Shown here piece after piece: positions 44,499 to 52,132 of a DNA stretch of 64,000 bases. The stretch is from Synechococcus sp. CCY 9618 (GTDB lineage: Bacteria > Cyanobacteriota > Cyanobacteriia > PCC-6307 > Cyanobiaceae), in the NCBI RefSeq assembly GCF_019038415.1, contig NZ_JAFKRG010000014.1, forward strand, positions 1-64,000, given 5' to 3'. Each line of letters opens with the position of its first letter. The first letter of the stretch is position 1. A model generated the notes under the pieces. It worked only from the letters and a program-made list of their open reading frames with translations, made no database searches and was not told where the DNA came from. The translations under genes were made by a program, and so were the position numbers.

Positions 44499-45464
44499 TT
44501 ATGCAACATCCGGTGCTGTCCGGATCCGCAGCAGGGCCCAGCGATCCTGCTCGATCCGCTGCTCCACTTGCCAGCCCGCGACGTTGAGATCCCTTTCCAG
44601 AGCTGGGGCCTGATCCACCAGCAGGCCGCTGAGCAGGCCCACCCCCCCGGGCGCCAGCAGGCGAACAAAGCAGGGGAGGAGCGCCTCGATCACCGGCGCC
44701 AGGATGTTGCAGAGCAGCAGATCCGCGGCCTGCCCCCCCAGCAGCTCCGCCAGCGCCTCCGCCGAGCCCTGGCGGACCGTCAGGGGCGTGGGGCCCTCTC
44801 CACCCTCCACGGGGCCCCCGAGGCCGTTCAGGGCGGCGTTCTCCCGGGTGGCACGCTCCGCCAGCGGATCGATGTCGGCGGCCGCCACCGTGGCTGCCCC
44901 CAGGCGCAGGGCCGCCAGCCCCAGGATGCCGCTGCCGCAGCCCAGATCGGCCACCCGCAGGCCCTGCAGTCCCGTCCCGCGGCCCGTTGCCTCCCGCTCC
45001 TCTGCCAGGGCCTCCAAAGCTTCCATGCAGAGCCGGGTGGTGGGGTGGCTGCCGGTGCCGAAGGCACTGCCCGGGTCGATGCGGATCACCAGGCGCCCAG
45101 CGTGCTCCTCGGGCACCGCCAGCCAGGCCGGCAGCACCAGCAGCCGCTGGCCCACCGGATCGGCCCGCCAGTGGCTCTTCCAGCTCAGGCTCCAGTCCTC
45201 ATCGTCCTGCCGCTGCCAGCGGATCGGCGGCAGGGCCAGGCCGAAGGGCTCCCCCAGGGGCCCGAGGGCCCGCTCCAGTTGCTCCCGCTCCCTTGCGGGC
45301 CAGTCGCTCTCCGGCAGCCAGGCCAGCAGCAGGCGGCGTTCCGGTGCCTCGGGGGGATGCTGCAGGGCGACCCGGCTGACCCCCAGCAGGGGCAGCTTCC
45401 AGAGCAGGGATTCCTCCAGTTCGGCCGGTGCGGCCATTTCCAGCCGCCACCAGCCCAGGCCCAT
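44499..45464 (-). CDS. prmA: Ribosomal protein L11 methyltransferase
   Basis: This 321-residue SAM-dependent methyltransferase trimethylates ribosomal protein L11. It has an N-terminal RNA/L11-recognition domain (about 1-100) and a Rossmann fold with IDPGSAFGTGSHPTTRLCMEAL, the SAM loop VADLGCGSGILGLAAL, AADIDPLAERATRENAALNGL, and LLLCNILAPVIEALLP. Its ATG overlaps the serA stop by one base (TGATG), so it is coupled to serA, the arrangement also seen in other picocyanobacteria. Downstream petF is separately controlled. Confidence 0.94.
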   Translation of the reverse strand: MGLGWWRLEMAAPAELEESLLWKLPLLGVSRVALQHPPEAPERRLLLAWLPESDWPAREREQLERALGPLGEPFGLALPPIRWQRQDDEDWSLSWKSHWRADPVGQRLLVLPAWLAVPEEHAGRLVIRIDPGSAFGTGSHPTTRLCMEALEALAEEREATGRGTGLQGLRVADLGCGSGILGLAALRLGAATVAAADIDPLAERATRENAALNGLGGPVEGGEGPTPLTVRQGSAEALAELLGGQAADLLLCNILAPVIEALLPCFVRLLAPGGVGLLSGLLVDQAPALERDLNVAGWQVEQRIEQDRWALLRIRTAPDVA

Positions 45465-47050
45465 CAGAGGGTGACCGGATGGGCGGCCTGGATGCCGTTG
45501 ATGGCATGGATCGCCGCCAGCAGGCTGGGGGGGATCGGATCGTCGACGCTGAGCACCATCACCGCATCCCCCCGCACGATGCGTCGCCCCACCTGCATCG
45601 AGGCGATGTTGACGTTGTGCTCGCCGAGCAGGGAACCCAGCTGGCCGATGATGCCGGGCATGTCCCGGTGGCGGGTGAAGAGCATGTGACGGCTGGGCGT
45701 CACGTTCACCGGGAATTCGTCGATCGTGGTGATGCGCAGTTCCCCGTCGGTGAACACCGCGCCGGTGACGCTGTGGTTGCCCCGGGGGCTGCGGGAGCTG
45801 AGCTGGAGGGAACCGCCGGCGAAATCACGGCTGGCGTCGTCTTTCACCTCAAGCACGTGGATGCCCCGCTCCTTCGCCTCCAGGGTGGCGTTGACGTAGT
45901 TGATGCTGTCCCCCAGGGCGGTGGACAGGATGCCCTTGAGGGCGGCCACCACCAGGGGCTGGGCCGGATGGGAGGCGAACTCCCCCTGCAGCCGCACTTC
46001 CAGTTCGCTGATCTGGCCGCCGGCCAGCTGGCTGAGCAGCAGGCCAAGGGTCTCGGCCAGCTGCAGGTGGGGCTTGAGCTGCTCCATCACCTCGGCGGTC
46101 AGGCCGGGGATGTTGACGGCGCTGCGGGCCGGCAGGCCCAGCAGCACGTCGCGGATCTGTTCGGCCACGTCGATGGCCACGTTCTCCTGGGCTTCCTCGG
46201 TGGAGGCCCCCAGGTGGGGGGTGAGGATCAGCCGCTCCTTCACTGCGCGCAGGGGCGAATCGGCCGCCAGGGGCTCCCGGGCATACACATCCAGGGCGGC
46301 CCCGGCGATGACCCGGTTCTCCACCGCATCGGCCAGGGCCTGCTCGTCGATGATGCCGCCGCGGGCGCAGTTCACCAGCCGGGCCGTGGGCTTCATGGTG
46401 GCCAGCAGCTCCGCATTCACCAGGTTCTCGGTGTCGGGGGTGCGGGGCAGGTGCAGGCTGACGTAGTCAGCCTCGGCGAACAGCTGGGCCAGGGGCAGCA
46501 GCCGCACCTGCAGCAGCTGGGCCCGCTCGGCGGAGATGAAGGGGTCGTAGGCGGCCACGTCCATGCCCAGGGCCCGGGCGACCCGGGCCACGTGGGAGCC
46601 GATCTTGCCGAGACCCACCACCCCCAGGATCTTCTTGTAGAGCTCGTTGCCCACGTAGGTCTTGCGGTCCCAGCCGCCGGCGATCGTGCTGGTGTGGGCG
46701 TGAGGCACGTGCCGCGAGAGGGAGAGCATCAGCGCCAGGGCGTGCTCGGCGGCGGCGATGGTGTTGCCTTCCGGGGAATTGACCACGATCACGCCGCGGC
46801 GGGTGGCGGCGGGCACATCGACGTTGTCGACCCCCACACCGGCCCGGCCGATGATGCGCAGATGGCTGGCGGCCTCGATCACTTCCCCGGTCACCTGGGT
46901 GCCGGAGCGGACCATCAGGGCGTCGTAGTCGCCGATGCATCCCACCAGCTGCTCCGGGCTGAGGCCCGTGCGCACGTCCACCTGGGCCACCTGGGAGAGG
47001 ATGTCGATCCCCGCCTGGTCAATGGGATCGGAGACCAGAACCTTCGTCAT
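45464..47050 (-). CDS. serA: D-3-phosphoglycerate dehydrogenase
   Basis: This 528-residue enzyme is the first step of the phosphorylated serine pathway. The N-terminal domain has [15 protein letters not shown]; the NAD domain shows [73 protein letters not shown], and the catalytic His in [17 protein letters not shown]. An intervening (ASB) domain about 320-450 and a C-terminal ACT domain (about 455-525, [28 protein letters not shown]) suggest serine feedback. It is long-form, normal for cyanobacteria, divergent from the 167-residue gene. Confidence 0.97.
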   Translation of the reverse strand: MTKVLVSDPIDQAGIDILSQVAQVDVRTGLSPEQLVGCIGDYDALMVRSGTQVTGEVIEAASHLRIIGRAGVGVDNVDVPAATRRGVIVVNSPEGNTIAAAEHALALMLSLSRHVPHAHTSTIAGGWDRKTYVGNELYKKILGVVGLGKIGSHVARVARALGMDVAAYDPFISAERAQLLQVRLLPLAQLFAEADYVSLHLPRTPDTENLVNAELLATMKPTARLVNCARGGIIDEQALADAVENRVIAGAALDVYAREPLAADSPLRAVKERLILTPHLGASTEEAQENVAIDVAEQIRDVLLGLPARSAVNIPGLTAEVMEQLKPHLQLAETLGLLLSQLAGGQISELEVRLQGEFASHPAQPLVVAALKGILSTALGDSINYVNATLEAKERGIHVLEVKDDASRDFAGGSLQLSSRSPRGNHSVTGAVFTDGELRITTIDEFPVNVTPSRHMLFTRHRDMPGIIGQLGSLLGEHNVNIASMQVGRRIVRGDAVMVLSVDDPIPPSLLAAIHAINGIQAAHPVTL

Positions 47051-47136
47051 GTCCGGCAGCGGTACGGGGGGCGGGGGGTACGCCCCAGGGGGGCAGGCCG
47101 GAGGTGCAGTGTAGAGAGCGGTGTGATGGCAGGTTC

Positions 47137-47640
47137 ATGTCCCTGAGCGTGGTGGTCGTGCTGGACGACCGGGAGCGGCTGCACGAGCTGCGGGATCGGT
47201 TGCAGGCCCTGCAGCCGGCCCTGACCCGGGTGCTGGCCATCGGCAGCGGCGAGGCCTCCCTCACGGATGTCGATCGGCTGAATCCGGCCGCGGCCCGGCG
47301 CCAGCGCCAGCGGTCGCTGGTGCGCTGGCTGCTGCCCTTCGGCTTCTTAGCCGGGCTCACCTTCACCCAGATCACCGACCTGCACACGTTCAGCTTCGCC
47401 GGTCCCCTGGGAGAGCCCCTGATCGGCGGCCTGCTGGGCATGGGCTCCGGCTGGATGGGCAGCTTCGCCGCCGCCGCCAGCGTCAGCTCCGAGGAGGACG
47501 ACCGGATCCGCATCCTGCGCAACCGGCTGGAGGAGGGCTGCTGGCTGCTGCTGGTGGAAGCGCCCGTGGGCCGCGAGATTCCCTGGACGACCCTGCAGCA
47601 GTCCCGGCCGAAGGCGGTCGTGCGCCTCGACGACACCTGA
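47137..47640 (+). CDS. Hypothetical protein with central membrane segment (167 aa)
   Basis: This 167-residue protein has an N-terminal beta-alpha segment (MSLSVVVVLDDRERLHELRDRLQAL), a basic turn (AAARRQRQR), then a hydrophobic region (LVRWLLPFGFLAGLTFTQITDLHTF; GEPLIGGLLGMGSGWMGSFAAAASVS, about 65-120) that may form two membrane helices, and a C-terminal domain (EEDDRIRILRNRLEEGCWLLLVEAPVG). I recognise a cyanobacterial conserved-hypothetical pattern but no function. The ATG 47137 starts the conserved N-terminus. It is followed after 11 nt by the PSII S4 protein gene, so a link to photosystem assembly is conceivable, though inferred only from position. Confidence 0.65.
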   Translation: MSLSVVVVLDDRERLHELRDRLQALQPALTRVLAIGSGEASLTDVDRLNPAAARRQRQRSLVRWLLPFGFLAGLTFTQITDLHTFSFAGPLGEPLIGGLLGMGSGWMGSFAAAASVSSEEDDRIRILRNRLEEGCWLLLVEAPVGREIPWTTLQQSRPKAVVRLDDT

Positions 47641-47651
47641 GGCCCGCCCCG

Positions 47652-48425
47652 ATGCTGCCGCGTCGCGAACTTCTGGAGGGAAGCCGCCACCCCGAGGACC
47701 TGGAGCGTCTCCTGGTCCTGGCCGAAACAGCGCTGCGCACCTGGGAGCCCCAGGCCAGCGGCTTTCTGGCCGGGGCGGTGCGGGAGGAGGCGGAAACCCG
47801 GCTGGGCGGCCTCAGCGAGCTGACCCTGGCCAGCGAGGGCGGCCATCCGGCGGCCGAGCGTCGCTGCCTGCTGCTGGCCCGGGCAGGGGCGGAGCCGGCC
47901 GTTCCTGCGTTGATGGGGCTGGAGATCAGCGGCAATTTCCTCTTCGATCCCGCCACCGCCGCCGACATGGTGGAGGGTCTGGCACGGGCCGGGGCCGGCG
48001 AGGGGGAGCGGGGGGACCTGTGGCTGCGGGGGGATCGGGGTGCCCAGGCCATCGTCACGGCGGCCCTGGCCGCCCGGCTGGACGGGATCGAGGGAATGGT
48101 GCGGACGGTGCCGGTGCGCTTCGAGGCCCGCCCCATCGATGAGCTGCAGCTGCCCGCCCAGCGCAAGCCCCGGCTGCTGACCACGGTGGAAGCCTCCTTG
48201 CGGCTGGATGCCCTGGCGTCCGCCGGCTTCGGTCTGTCACGCAACCGCATGGCGGCCCTGATCCGCCAGGGGGTCGTGCGCATCGACTGGAAGGTGGTCA
48301 CCAGCCCCAGCCGGGAGCTGGCGGTGGGCTCACGGATCCAGCTGGTTGACCGGGGCGAGCTGGTGCTGCTGGCGATCGATCCCACCAAGCGGGAGCGGTT
48401 CCGGATCCGGATGGAGCGCCACTGA
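47652..48425 (+). CDS. Photosystem II S4 domain protein
   Basis: This 257-residue protein fits the cyanobacterial/chloroplast PSII S4 family (YlmH-like). An N-terminal helical domain (LPRRELLEGSRHPEDLERLLVLAETALRTWEPQ, about 1-35) and a central domain with AGAEPAVPALMGLEISGNFLF are followed by TVPVRFEARPIDELQLPAQRKPRLLTTVEASLRLDALASAGFGLSRNRMAALIRQGVVRIDWK. The S4 RNA-binding domain occupies about 180-250 (LRLDALASAGFGLSR..). Members are linked to PSII assembly or RNA binding; precise action is not established. It probably shares an operon with the preceding membrane-associated protein. Confidence 0.88.
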   Translation: MLPRRELLEGSRHPEDLERLLVLAETALRTWEPQASGFLAGAVREEAETRLGGLSELTLASEGGHPAAERRCLLLARAGAEPAVPALMGLEISGNFLFDPATAADMVEGLARAGAGEGERGDLWLRGDRGAQAIVTAALAARLDGIEGMVRTVPVRFEARPIDELQLPAQRKPRLLTTVEASLRLDALASAGFGLSRNRMAALIRQGVVRIDWKVVTSPSRELAVGSRIQLVDRGELVLLAIDPTKRERFRIRMERH

Positions 48426-48686
48426 GGGGCTGCTCGGAGGCCCCGGAGGTCGGCGGCGGGGGCAAGTTGACAGGGGGGAAGGCCGGCGAGTAGGAAAAGC
48501 GCTGTGGATAAGGGGTCTGCTCCATCGGACCCCGTCATGCTGATGGCGCCAACCGCGGCGCAGGCGAACGAGCGGCTCGATTCCCATCGAACCGTTCTTC
48601 ATCCTCTCATCTGCATTGTTCCAGCATCACGCTCCAGGATCACAGTTTCAGGATCACAGTTTCAGCTTCATCGTTATCCCAGTCAC
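48426..48686 (+). other. Intergenic region before tRNA-Val (no gene)
   Basis: These 261 nt between the PSII S4 gene and the tRNA hold no supportable gene. They contain GGGCTGCTCGGAGGCCCC, a possible weak hairpin just after the stop, then relatively AT-rich DNA and the 14-bp tandem repeat at 48636-48663 that precedes the tRNA. A tRNA promoter is expected here, but no clear boxes stand out. Confidence 0.5.
48636..48663 (+). repeat. 14-bp tandem repeat (two copies) upstream of tRNA-Val
   Basis: AGGATCACAGTTTC is repeated exactly at 48636-48649 and 48650-48663, 24 nt before the tRNA 5' end. A related CAGCATCACGCTCC precedes the first copy. This looks like a local slippage or duplication event; function is unknown. 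Confidence 0.85.
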
Positions 48687-48758
48687 GGGCGATTAGCTCA
48701 GAGGTAGAGCACTACCTTGACACGGTAGGAGTCACTGGTTCGATTCCAGTATCGCCCA
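48687..48758 (+). tRNA. tRNA-Val (anticodon GAC)
   Basis: This is a complete cloverleaf of 72 nt: acceptor stem GGGCGAT/ATCGCCC, D-arm GCTC..GAGC with GGTA in the loop, anticodon arm CTACC-TTGACAC-GGTAG giving anticodon GAC, and T-arm ACTGG-TTCGATT-CCAGT. The discriminator is A. CCA is not encoded, so it must be added after RNase Z trimming. There is no intron. Confidence 0.97.
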
Positions 48759-48771
48759 TCAACTTTCGGCC

Positions 48772-48796
48772 CATAACGCCTATAACAATCGTTATG
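48772..48796 (+). promoter_or_regulatory. Hairpin / possible promoter element between tRNA-Val and murD
   Basis: A perfect 7-bp inverted repeat CATAACG (48772-48778) / CGTTATG (48790-48796) brackets an 11-nt loop containing TATAAC, in a patch much richer in A and T than its surroundings. It could be a tRNA 3' processing or termination structure (no T run follows) or a protein-binding site at a murD promoter (TATAAC as -10, about 85 nt before the murD GTG). Confidence 0.4.
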
Positions 48797-48867
48797 ACGG
48801 CCGTTGGTGAGATTCACCGATCTCCTCGCTGCTACGGTCTGCCGATCGTGATCGCGAGCCTGCCAGC

Positions 48868-50274
48868 GTGAGCCCGACAGAGGCACCCGCAGCCCCTTCC
48901 TGCACGGTGGTGGTCGGCCTCGGTCGATCGGGTCTCGGTGCCGCCCGTCTGCTCCATGCCCGCGGCGAGACGGTGGTGGTGCTCGACAGCGGCGACACGG
49001 CGGAACTCCGCAGCCGCGCCGCCCTGCTGGCGGCCGAGGCCATACCCGTCCACCTGGGGGTGCCCCTCAGCGCCGAGGTGTTCCAGGCCCTCCCCATGCC
49101 CCCGGCTGTGGTGGTGGTGAGTCCCGGCATCCCCTGGGACCACCCGGTGCTGGAGGGCCTGCGCCAGCAGGGGGTGCAGGTGGTGGGTGAAATCGTGCCC
49201 GCCTGGCAGGCCAGCCGGGACGTGCCCTGGATCGGCATCACCGGCACCAATGGCAAGACCACCGTCACCTGCCTGGTCCACCACCTGCTGGAGCAGGCGG
49301 GCCGGGATGCGCCCATGTGCGGCAATGTCGGCGTCTCGGCGGCCGAGGTGGTGCTGCAACGGCGCCTGGAGGGCGGCCCCCGCCCGGACTGGCTGGTGGT
49401 GGAACTGAGCAGCTATCAGCTGGAGGCGGCTGCCGCCATCGCCCCCGCCATCGGCGTCTGGACCACCCTCACCCCCGATCACCTGGAGCGCCACGGCACC
49501 CTCGCCGTCTACCGGGGCATCAAGCGGCGCCTGCTGGAACACTGCCGGGTCCGCATCCTCAACGCTGACGATCCGGACCTGCGCCGCCATGCCGCCAGCT
49601 GGGATGAGGCCGACTGGGTCAGCGCCGGTCCCCGGGAGGCCCTGCCGGCGGAAGTGGATCCCTGTCTCTGGATCGATCGGGAGGGCCTGGTGCAGGGCCG
49701 CCAGGGGCCCCTGTTCCCCGCCAGCGCCCTGGCGATGCCCGGGCAGCACAATCGCCAGAACCTGCTGCTGGCTGTGGCGGTGGGCCTCCATGCGGGCCTG
49801 GAGCCGGCGGCCATGGAGGCCGCCTGCCGTTGCTTCACCGGCGTTCCCCACCGGCTGGAGCGGGTTCGTCGCCTGAACGGGGTGACCTGGTTCAACGACA
49901 GCAAGGCCACCAACTACGACGCGGCGGCGGTGGCCCTGCAGGCCTTGGAGGGGCCCCTGGTGGTGCTGGCCGGCGGCGAGTCGAAACAGGGTGATGCCCG
50001 GGCCTGGCTGGAGCTGCTCCAGGAACGGGCGGCGGTGGTGGTGCTCTACGGCGCCGCCCGGGAGGAATTCGCCGGTCTGCTGCACGCCAGCGGCTACGGC
50101 GGTGCCGTGCACAGCCTCGAAGGAATGGCGGAAGCGGTGGCGCTGGCGGCGGAACTGGCCCCCGCTGCCGGCTGCCGGGGGGTGCTGCTGTCCCCGGCCT
50201 GTGCCAGCTTCGACCAGTACACCGACTTCGAAGCCCGCGGCGAGCATTTCCGCCGGCTGGTGCTGGCACTCTGA
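48868..50274 (+). CDS. murD: UDP-N-acetylmuramoyl-L-alanine--D-glutamate ligase
   Basis: This 468-residue Mur ligase adds D-Glu in peptidoglycan precursor synthesis. The N-terminal domain starts VVVGLGRSGLGAARLL; the ATPase domain has GITGTNGKTTVTCL (about 126-139), the metal Glu and support residues in VVELSSYQLE, LTPDHLERHGTLAVYRGIK, and the C-terminal GVTWFNDSKATNYDAAAVALQAL; it ends ASFDQYTDFEARGEHF. The start is a GTG at 48868. It is the first gene after the tRNA and is followed 23 nt later by the EVE gene. Confidence 0.96.
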   Translation: MSPTEAPAAPSCTVVVGLGRSGLGAARLLHARGETVVVLDSGDTAELRSRAALLAAEAIPVHLGVPLSAEVFQALPMPPAVVVVSPGIPWDHPVLEGLRQQGVQVVGEIVPAWQASRDVPWIGITGTNGKTTVTCLVHHLLEQAGRDAPMCGNVGVSAAEVVLQRRLEGGPRPDWLVVELSSYQLEAAAAIAPAIGVWTTLTPDHLERHGTLAVYRGIKRRLLEHCRVRILNADDPDLRRHAASWDEADWVSAGPREALPAEVDPCLWIDREGLVQGRQGPLFPASALAMPGQHNRQNLLLAVAVGLHAGLEPAAMEAACRCFTGVPHRLERVRRLNGVTWFNDSKATNYDAAAVALQALEGPLVVLAGGESKQGDARAWLELLQERAAVVVLYGAAREEFAGLLHASGYGGAVHSLEGMAEAVALAAELAPAAGCRGVLLSPACASFDQYTDFEARGEHFRRLVLAL

Positions 50275-50297
50275 GTCGGATCTGAGGCGAACGATCC

Positions 50298-50765
50298 ATG
50301 GCCTGGTGGTTGATGAAGAGCGAGCCGGATGTCTACGGCATTCAGCATCTGCAGGCGGAAGGCACCACGCTGTGGGACGGCATCCGTAACTACCAGGCCC
50401 GCAACTTCATGCGCGCGATGCAGGTCGGTGATCGCGCCTTCTTCTATCACTCCAACGTCACCCCCCCCGGCATCGTCGGTCTGATGCAGGTGATCGAAAC
50501 CGGGGTGGTCGACCCCAGCCAGTTCGACCCGGCCTCCAGGTACTTCGATGCGGCCGCCAGGCCTGAGGCCCCCCGCTGGGACTGCGCCCGCCTGGCCTAT
50601 CGCTCCACCTTCCCCGCCATGCTCAGCCTCGATGACCTCCGGGAGCACTTCAGCGTCGAGGAGCTGGCCGTGGTGCGGCGGGGCAACCGCCTCTCGATCC
50701 TGCCGGTGAGCGATGCCGGGGCAGAGAAGATCTTCCGCCTGCTGGGGGTGGATCCGGAGGGCTGA
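50298..50765 (+). CDS. EVE domain protein
   Basis: This 155-residue PUA-like EVE-domain protein contains WWLMKSEPDVYGI (residues 3-15), TTLWDGIRNYQARNFMRAMQVGDRAFFYHSN (about 23-53), PGIVGLMQVIETG, DPASRYFD, and FPAMLSLDDLREH. EVE domains resemble YTH domains and are thought to read modified bases in DNA or RNA. Stand-alone bacterial members such as this are of unknown role. It probably belongs to the murD transcript (23 nt gap) and is convergent with DUF2811. Confidence 0.92.
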   Translation: MAWWLMKSEPDVYGIQHLQAEGTTLWDGIRNYQARNFMRAMQVGDRAFFYHSNVTPPGIVGLMQVIETGVVDPSQFDPASRYFDAAARPEAPRWDCARLAYRSTFPAMLSLDDLREHFSVEELAVVRRGNRLSILPVSDAGAEKIFRLLGVDPEG

Positions 50766-50780
50766 AGGCCGCCCGTCCGC

Positions 50781-51035
50781 TCAGGCGGCCGGTGCCGAGA
50801 ACTCCTGGTGGCCGGGGAACAGGTTGGCCAGATAGCAGCGGGTCACCCCCCGGTTGCGGATGCCGTTCTGCACCAGAAACCCCGCCAGGGCGGCCTGGAA
50901 AAGCCGGTACTGATCCCAGTTGGGGTGTCTCTCGATGAACTGGCGCATGGCCTCCAGCAGGGGTTCCGGCACCTCCGCCCGCAGGCTCACCATCGATTCA
51001 GCCCCATCCATCGGCAGGCTTCTCGGGCGGGCCAT
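50781..51035 (-). CDS. DUF2811 family small protein
   Basis: This roughly 84-residue cyanobacterial DUF2811 protein has its conserved part beginning MVSLRAEVPEPLLEAMRQFIERHPNWDQYRLFQAALAGFLVQNGIRNRGVTRCYLANLFPG, a mostly helical protein that resembles regulatory or ribbon-helix-helix-like small proteins. The ATG at 51035 (MARPRSLP) is used; an inner ATG at 50993 coincides with the start of conservation and is equally plausible. The function is unknown. It lies between the EVE gene and a structured non-coding stretch. Confidence 0.75.
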   Translation of the reverse strand: MARPRSLPMDGAESMVSLRAEVPEPLLEAMRQFIERHPNWDQYRLFQAALAGFLVQNGIRNRGVTRCYLANLFPGHQEFSAPAA

Positions 51036-51193
51036 CGCGAACTCCATCCAGCAGGTGAGCCAGTTCTCCACACCGGAGCGACAACGTCAAACGCGGGGCG
51101 CTCCGGTGTCCGGTTCCTGATCCCAGCCTGAGACCGTCGGCGGGGCAAGGGTTCCTGAGGTCGCCGCGGAGCTCCCTGTCGTCAGCCGTGGGG

Positions 51194-51289
51194 CCGCCGG
51201 CACCTGTCAAGCCGGCGGATCCATCCTCAGTGCTTCTCCCCAGATGAGCGGAATCCCCAGCGGAGTTCCAGATCAGCCTGGGGAGAAGC
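51194..51289. ncRNA. Two consecutive hairpins in 293-nt gene-free region (possible small RNA)
   Basis: The stretch 51036-51328 has no supportable gene. It contains CCGCCGGC/GCCGGCGG (51194-51201 with 51211-51218, 9-nt loop) and, 13 nt later, a perfect 12-bp inverted repeat GCTTCTCCCCAG (51232-51243) / CTGGGGAGAAGC (51278-51289). The 34-nt interior of the second repeat can itself pair weakly (GGAA/TTCC). No T tract follows either strand. It could be an untranslated leader, a small RNA or a processed 3' end; strand is not determinable. Confidence 0.35.
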
Positions 51290-51328
51290 GGTGCAAAACC
51301 CGGCTGCCGGCTGGGGAATCCCCAACGA

Positions 51329-51754
51329 TCAGCAATCCTGATTCTCCTGATCATGCTCAGACAGTCTCAGACCCTCCAGGGCGGCGGCGATGGCCCTGCT
51401 GGCGGCGGAGTCCCAGGCCCCCTCAACGGCGCGGCTGCCCGGTGCAGGGGTGAGCACCAGCCGCAGCGACCAGTGGTGGCGATCGCCGCTCAGCCCCAGC
51501 CACAGGGATCCGCAGCCGCTGCCGGGGCCATCGCCGATGGGCTGCTCGAACTCCAGATCAAGGGCTTCCTCGGCCATCAGCGCCTCGGCCAGATCGCGGT
51601 GCTGGTCGACCAGCCGCATCACCCCCCGGCGCAGAACAATCAGTTCGGCGCCGCTGAGTTCGCTGGCCCAGGCCTCTCCTCCGATCAGGGCGGGGTAAGG
51701 GGACCGGGTCGGGTCGACCACCAGCCGCCACCCCTGACCGTCGCAGATCTCCAC
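51329..51754 (-). CDS. DUF1818 family protein (cyanobacterial)
   Basis: This 141-residue protein matches DUF1818 (PF08848), found in cyanobacteria and plastids. It has GWRLVVDPTRSPYPALIGGEAWASELSGAELIVLRRGVMRLVDQH at the N-terminus, LMAEEALDLEFEQP, and the C-terminal beta region LWLGLSGDRHHWSLRLVLTPAPGSRAVEGAWDSAASRAI. It forms a compact alpha/beta fold of unknown function. It is downstream of rpoZ on the same strand (36 nt), so the two are probably co-transcribed, a link seen in several cyanobacteria. Confidence 0.85.
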   Translation of the reverse strand: MEICDGQGWRLVVDPTRSPYPALIGGEAWASELSGAELIVLRRGVMRLVDQHRDLAEALMAEEALDLEFEQPIGDGPGSGCGSLWLGLSGDRHHWSLRLVLTPAPGSRAVEGAWDSAASRAIAAALEGLRLSEHDQENQDC

Positions 51755-51790
51755 AGGCAGCGCTCAGCAGCGGCAGGAAACGGCGGGGTT

Positions 51791-52018
51791 TCAGCCGGGC
51801 AGCAGGTCGGGCTGGTCCTGCTCGTCGCTGAGTTCGACGATGGCCCGCTGCACCGGCTTGATCATCGAATCATCGAGCAGGCCGTCGAAATCATCGAAGC
51901 GGCGCTGCTTGGCGCGGAAAGCGATGCGAACGGTCGTCAGGTAGCGGTTGCTGGAATGACGGATGAGGCTTTCGCCCCGCTGGGCCAGCTCCTTGGCGTT
52001 GAGTTCGCTGCTCGGCAT
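51791..52018 (-). CDS. rpoZ: RNA polymerase omega subunit
   Basis: This 75-residue omega subunit assists RNA polymerase assembly. It matches the cyanobacterial short form: [65 protein letters not shown]. The central [16 protein letters not shown] is the family hallmark. It lies upstream of DUF1818 and divergent from the Hsp70-like gene, with 114 nt between starts. Confidence 0.93.
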   Translation of the reverse strand: MPSSELNAKELAQRGESLIRHSSNRYLTTVRIAFRAKQRRFDDFDGLLDDSMIKPVQRAIVELSDEQDQPDLLPG

Positions 52019-52132
52019 CCGGATCAGACCATGGTTGGGATGACTCTAGATCAGTCGCCCTGCCGGCTCTCCCCCGCCGGCGCGGCCTAGAAGGGGGCAT
52101 CGCGTCTCTTCCTTCCGTCATCGTCCCGCCCC

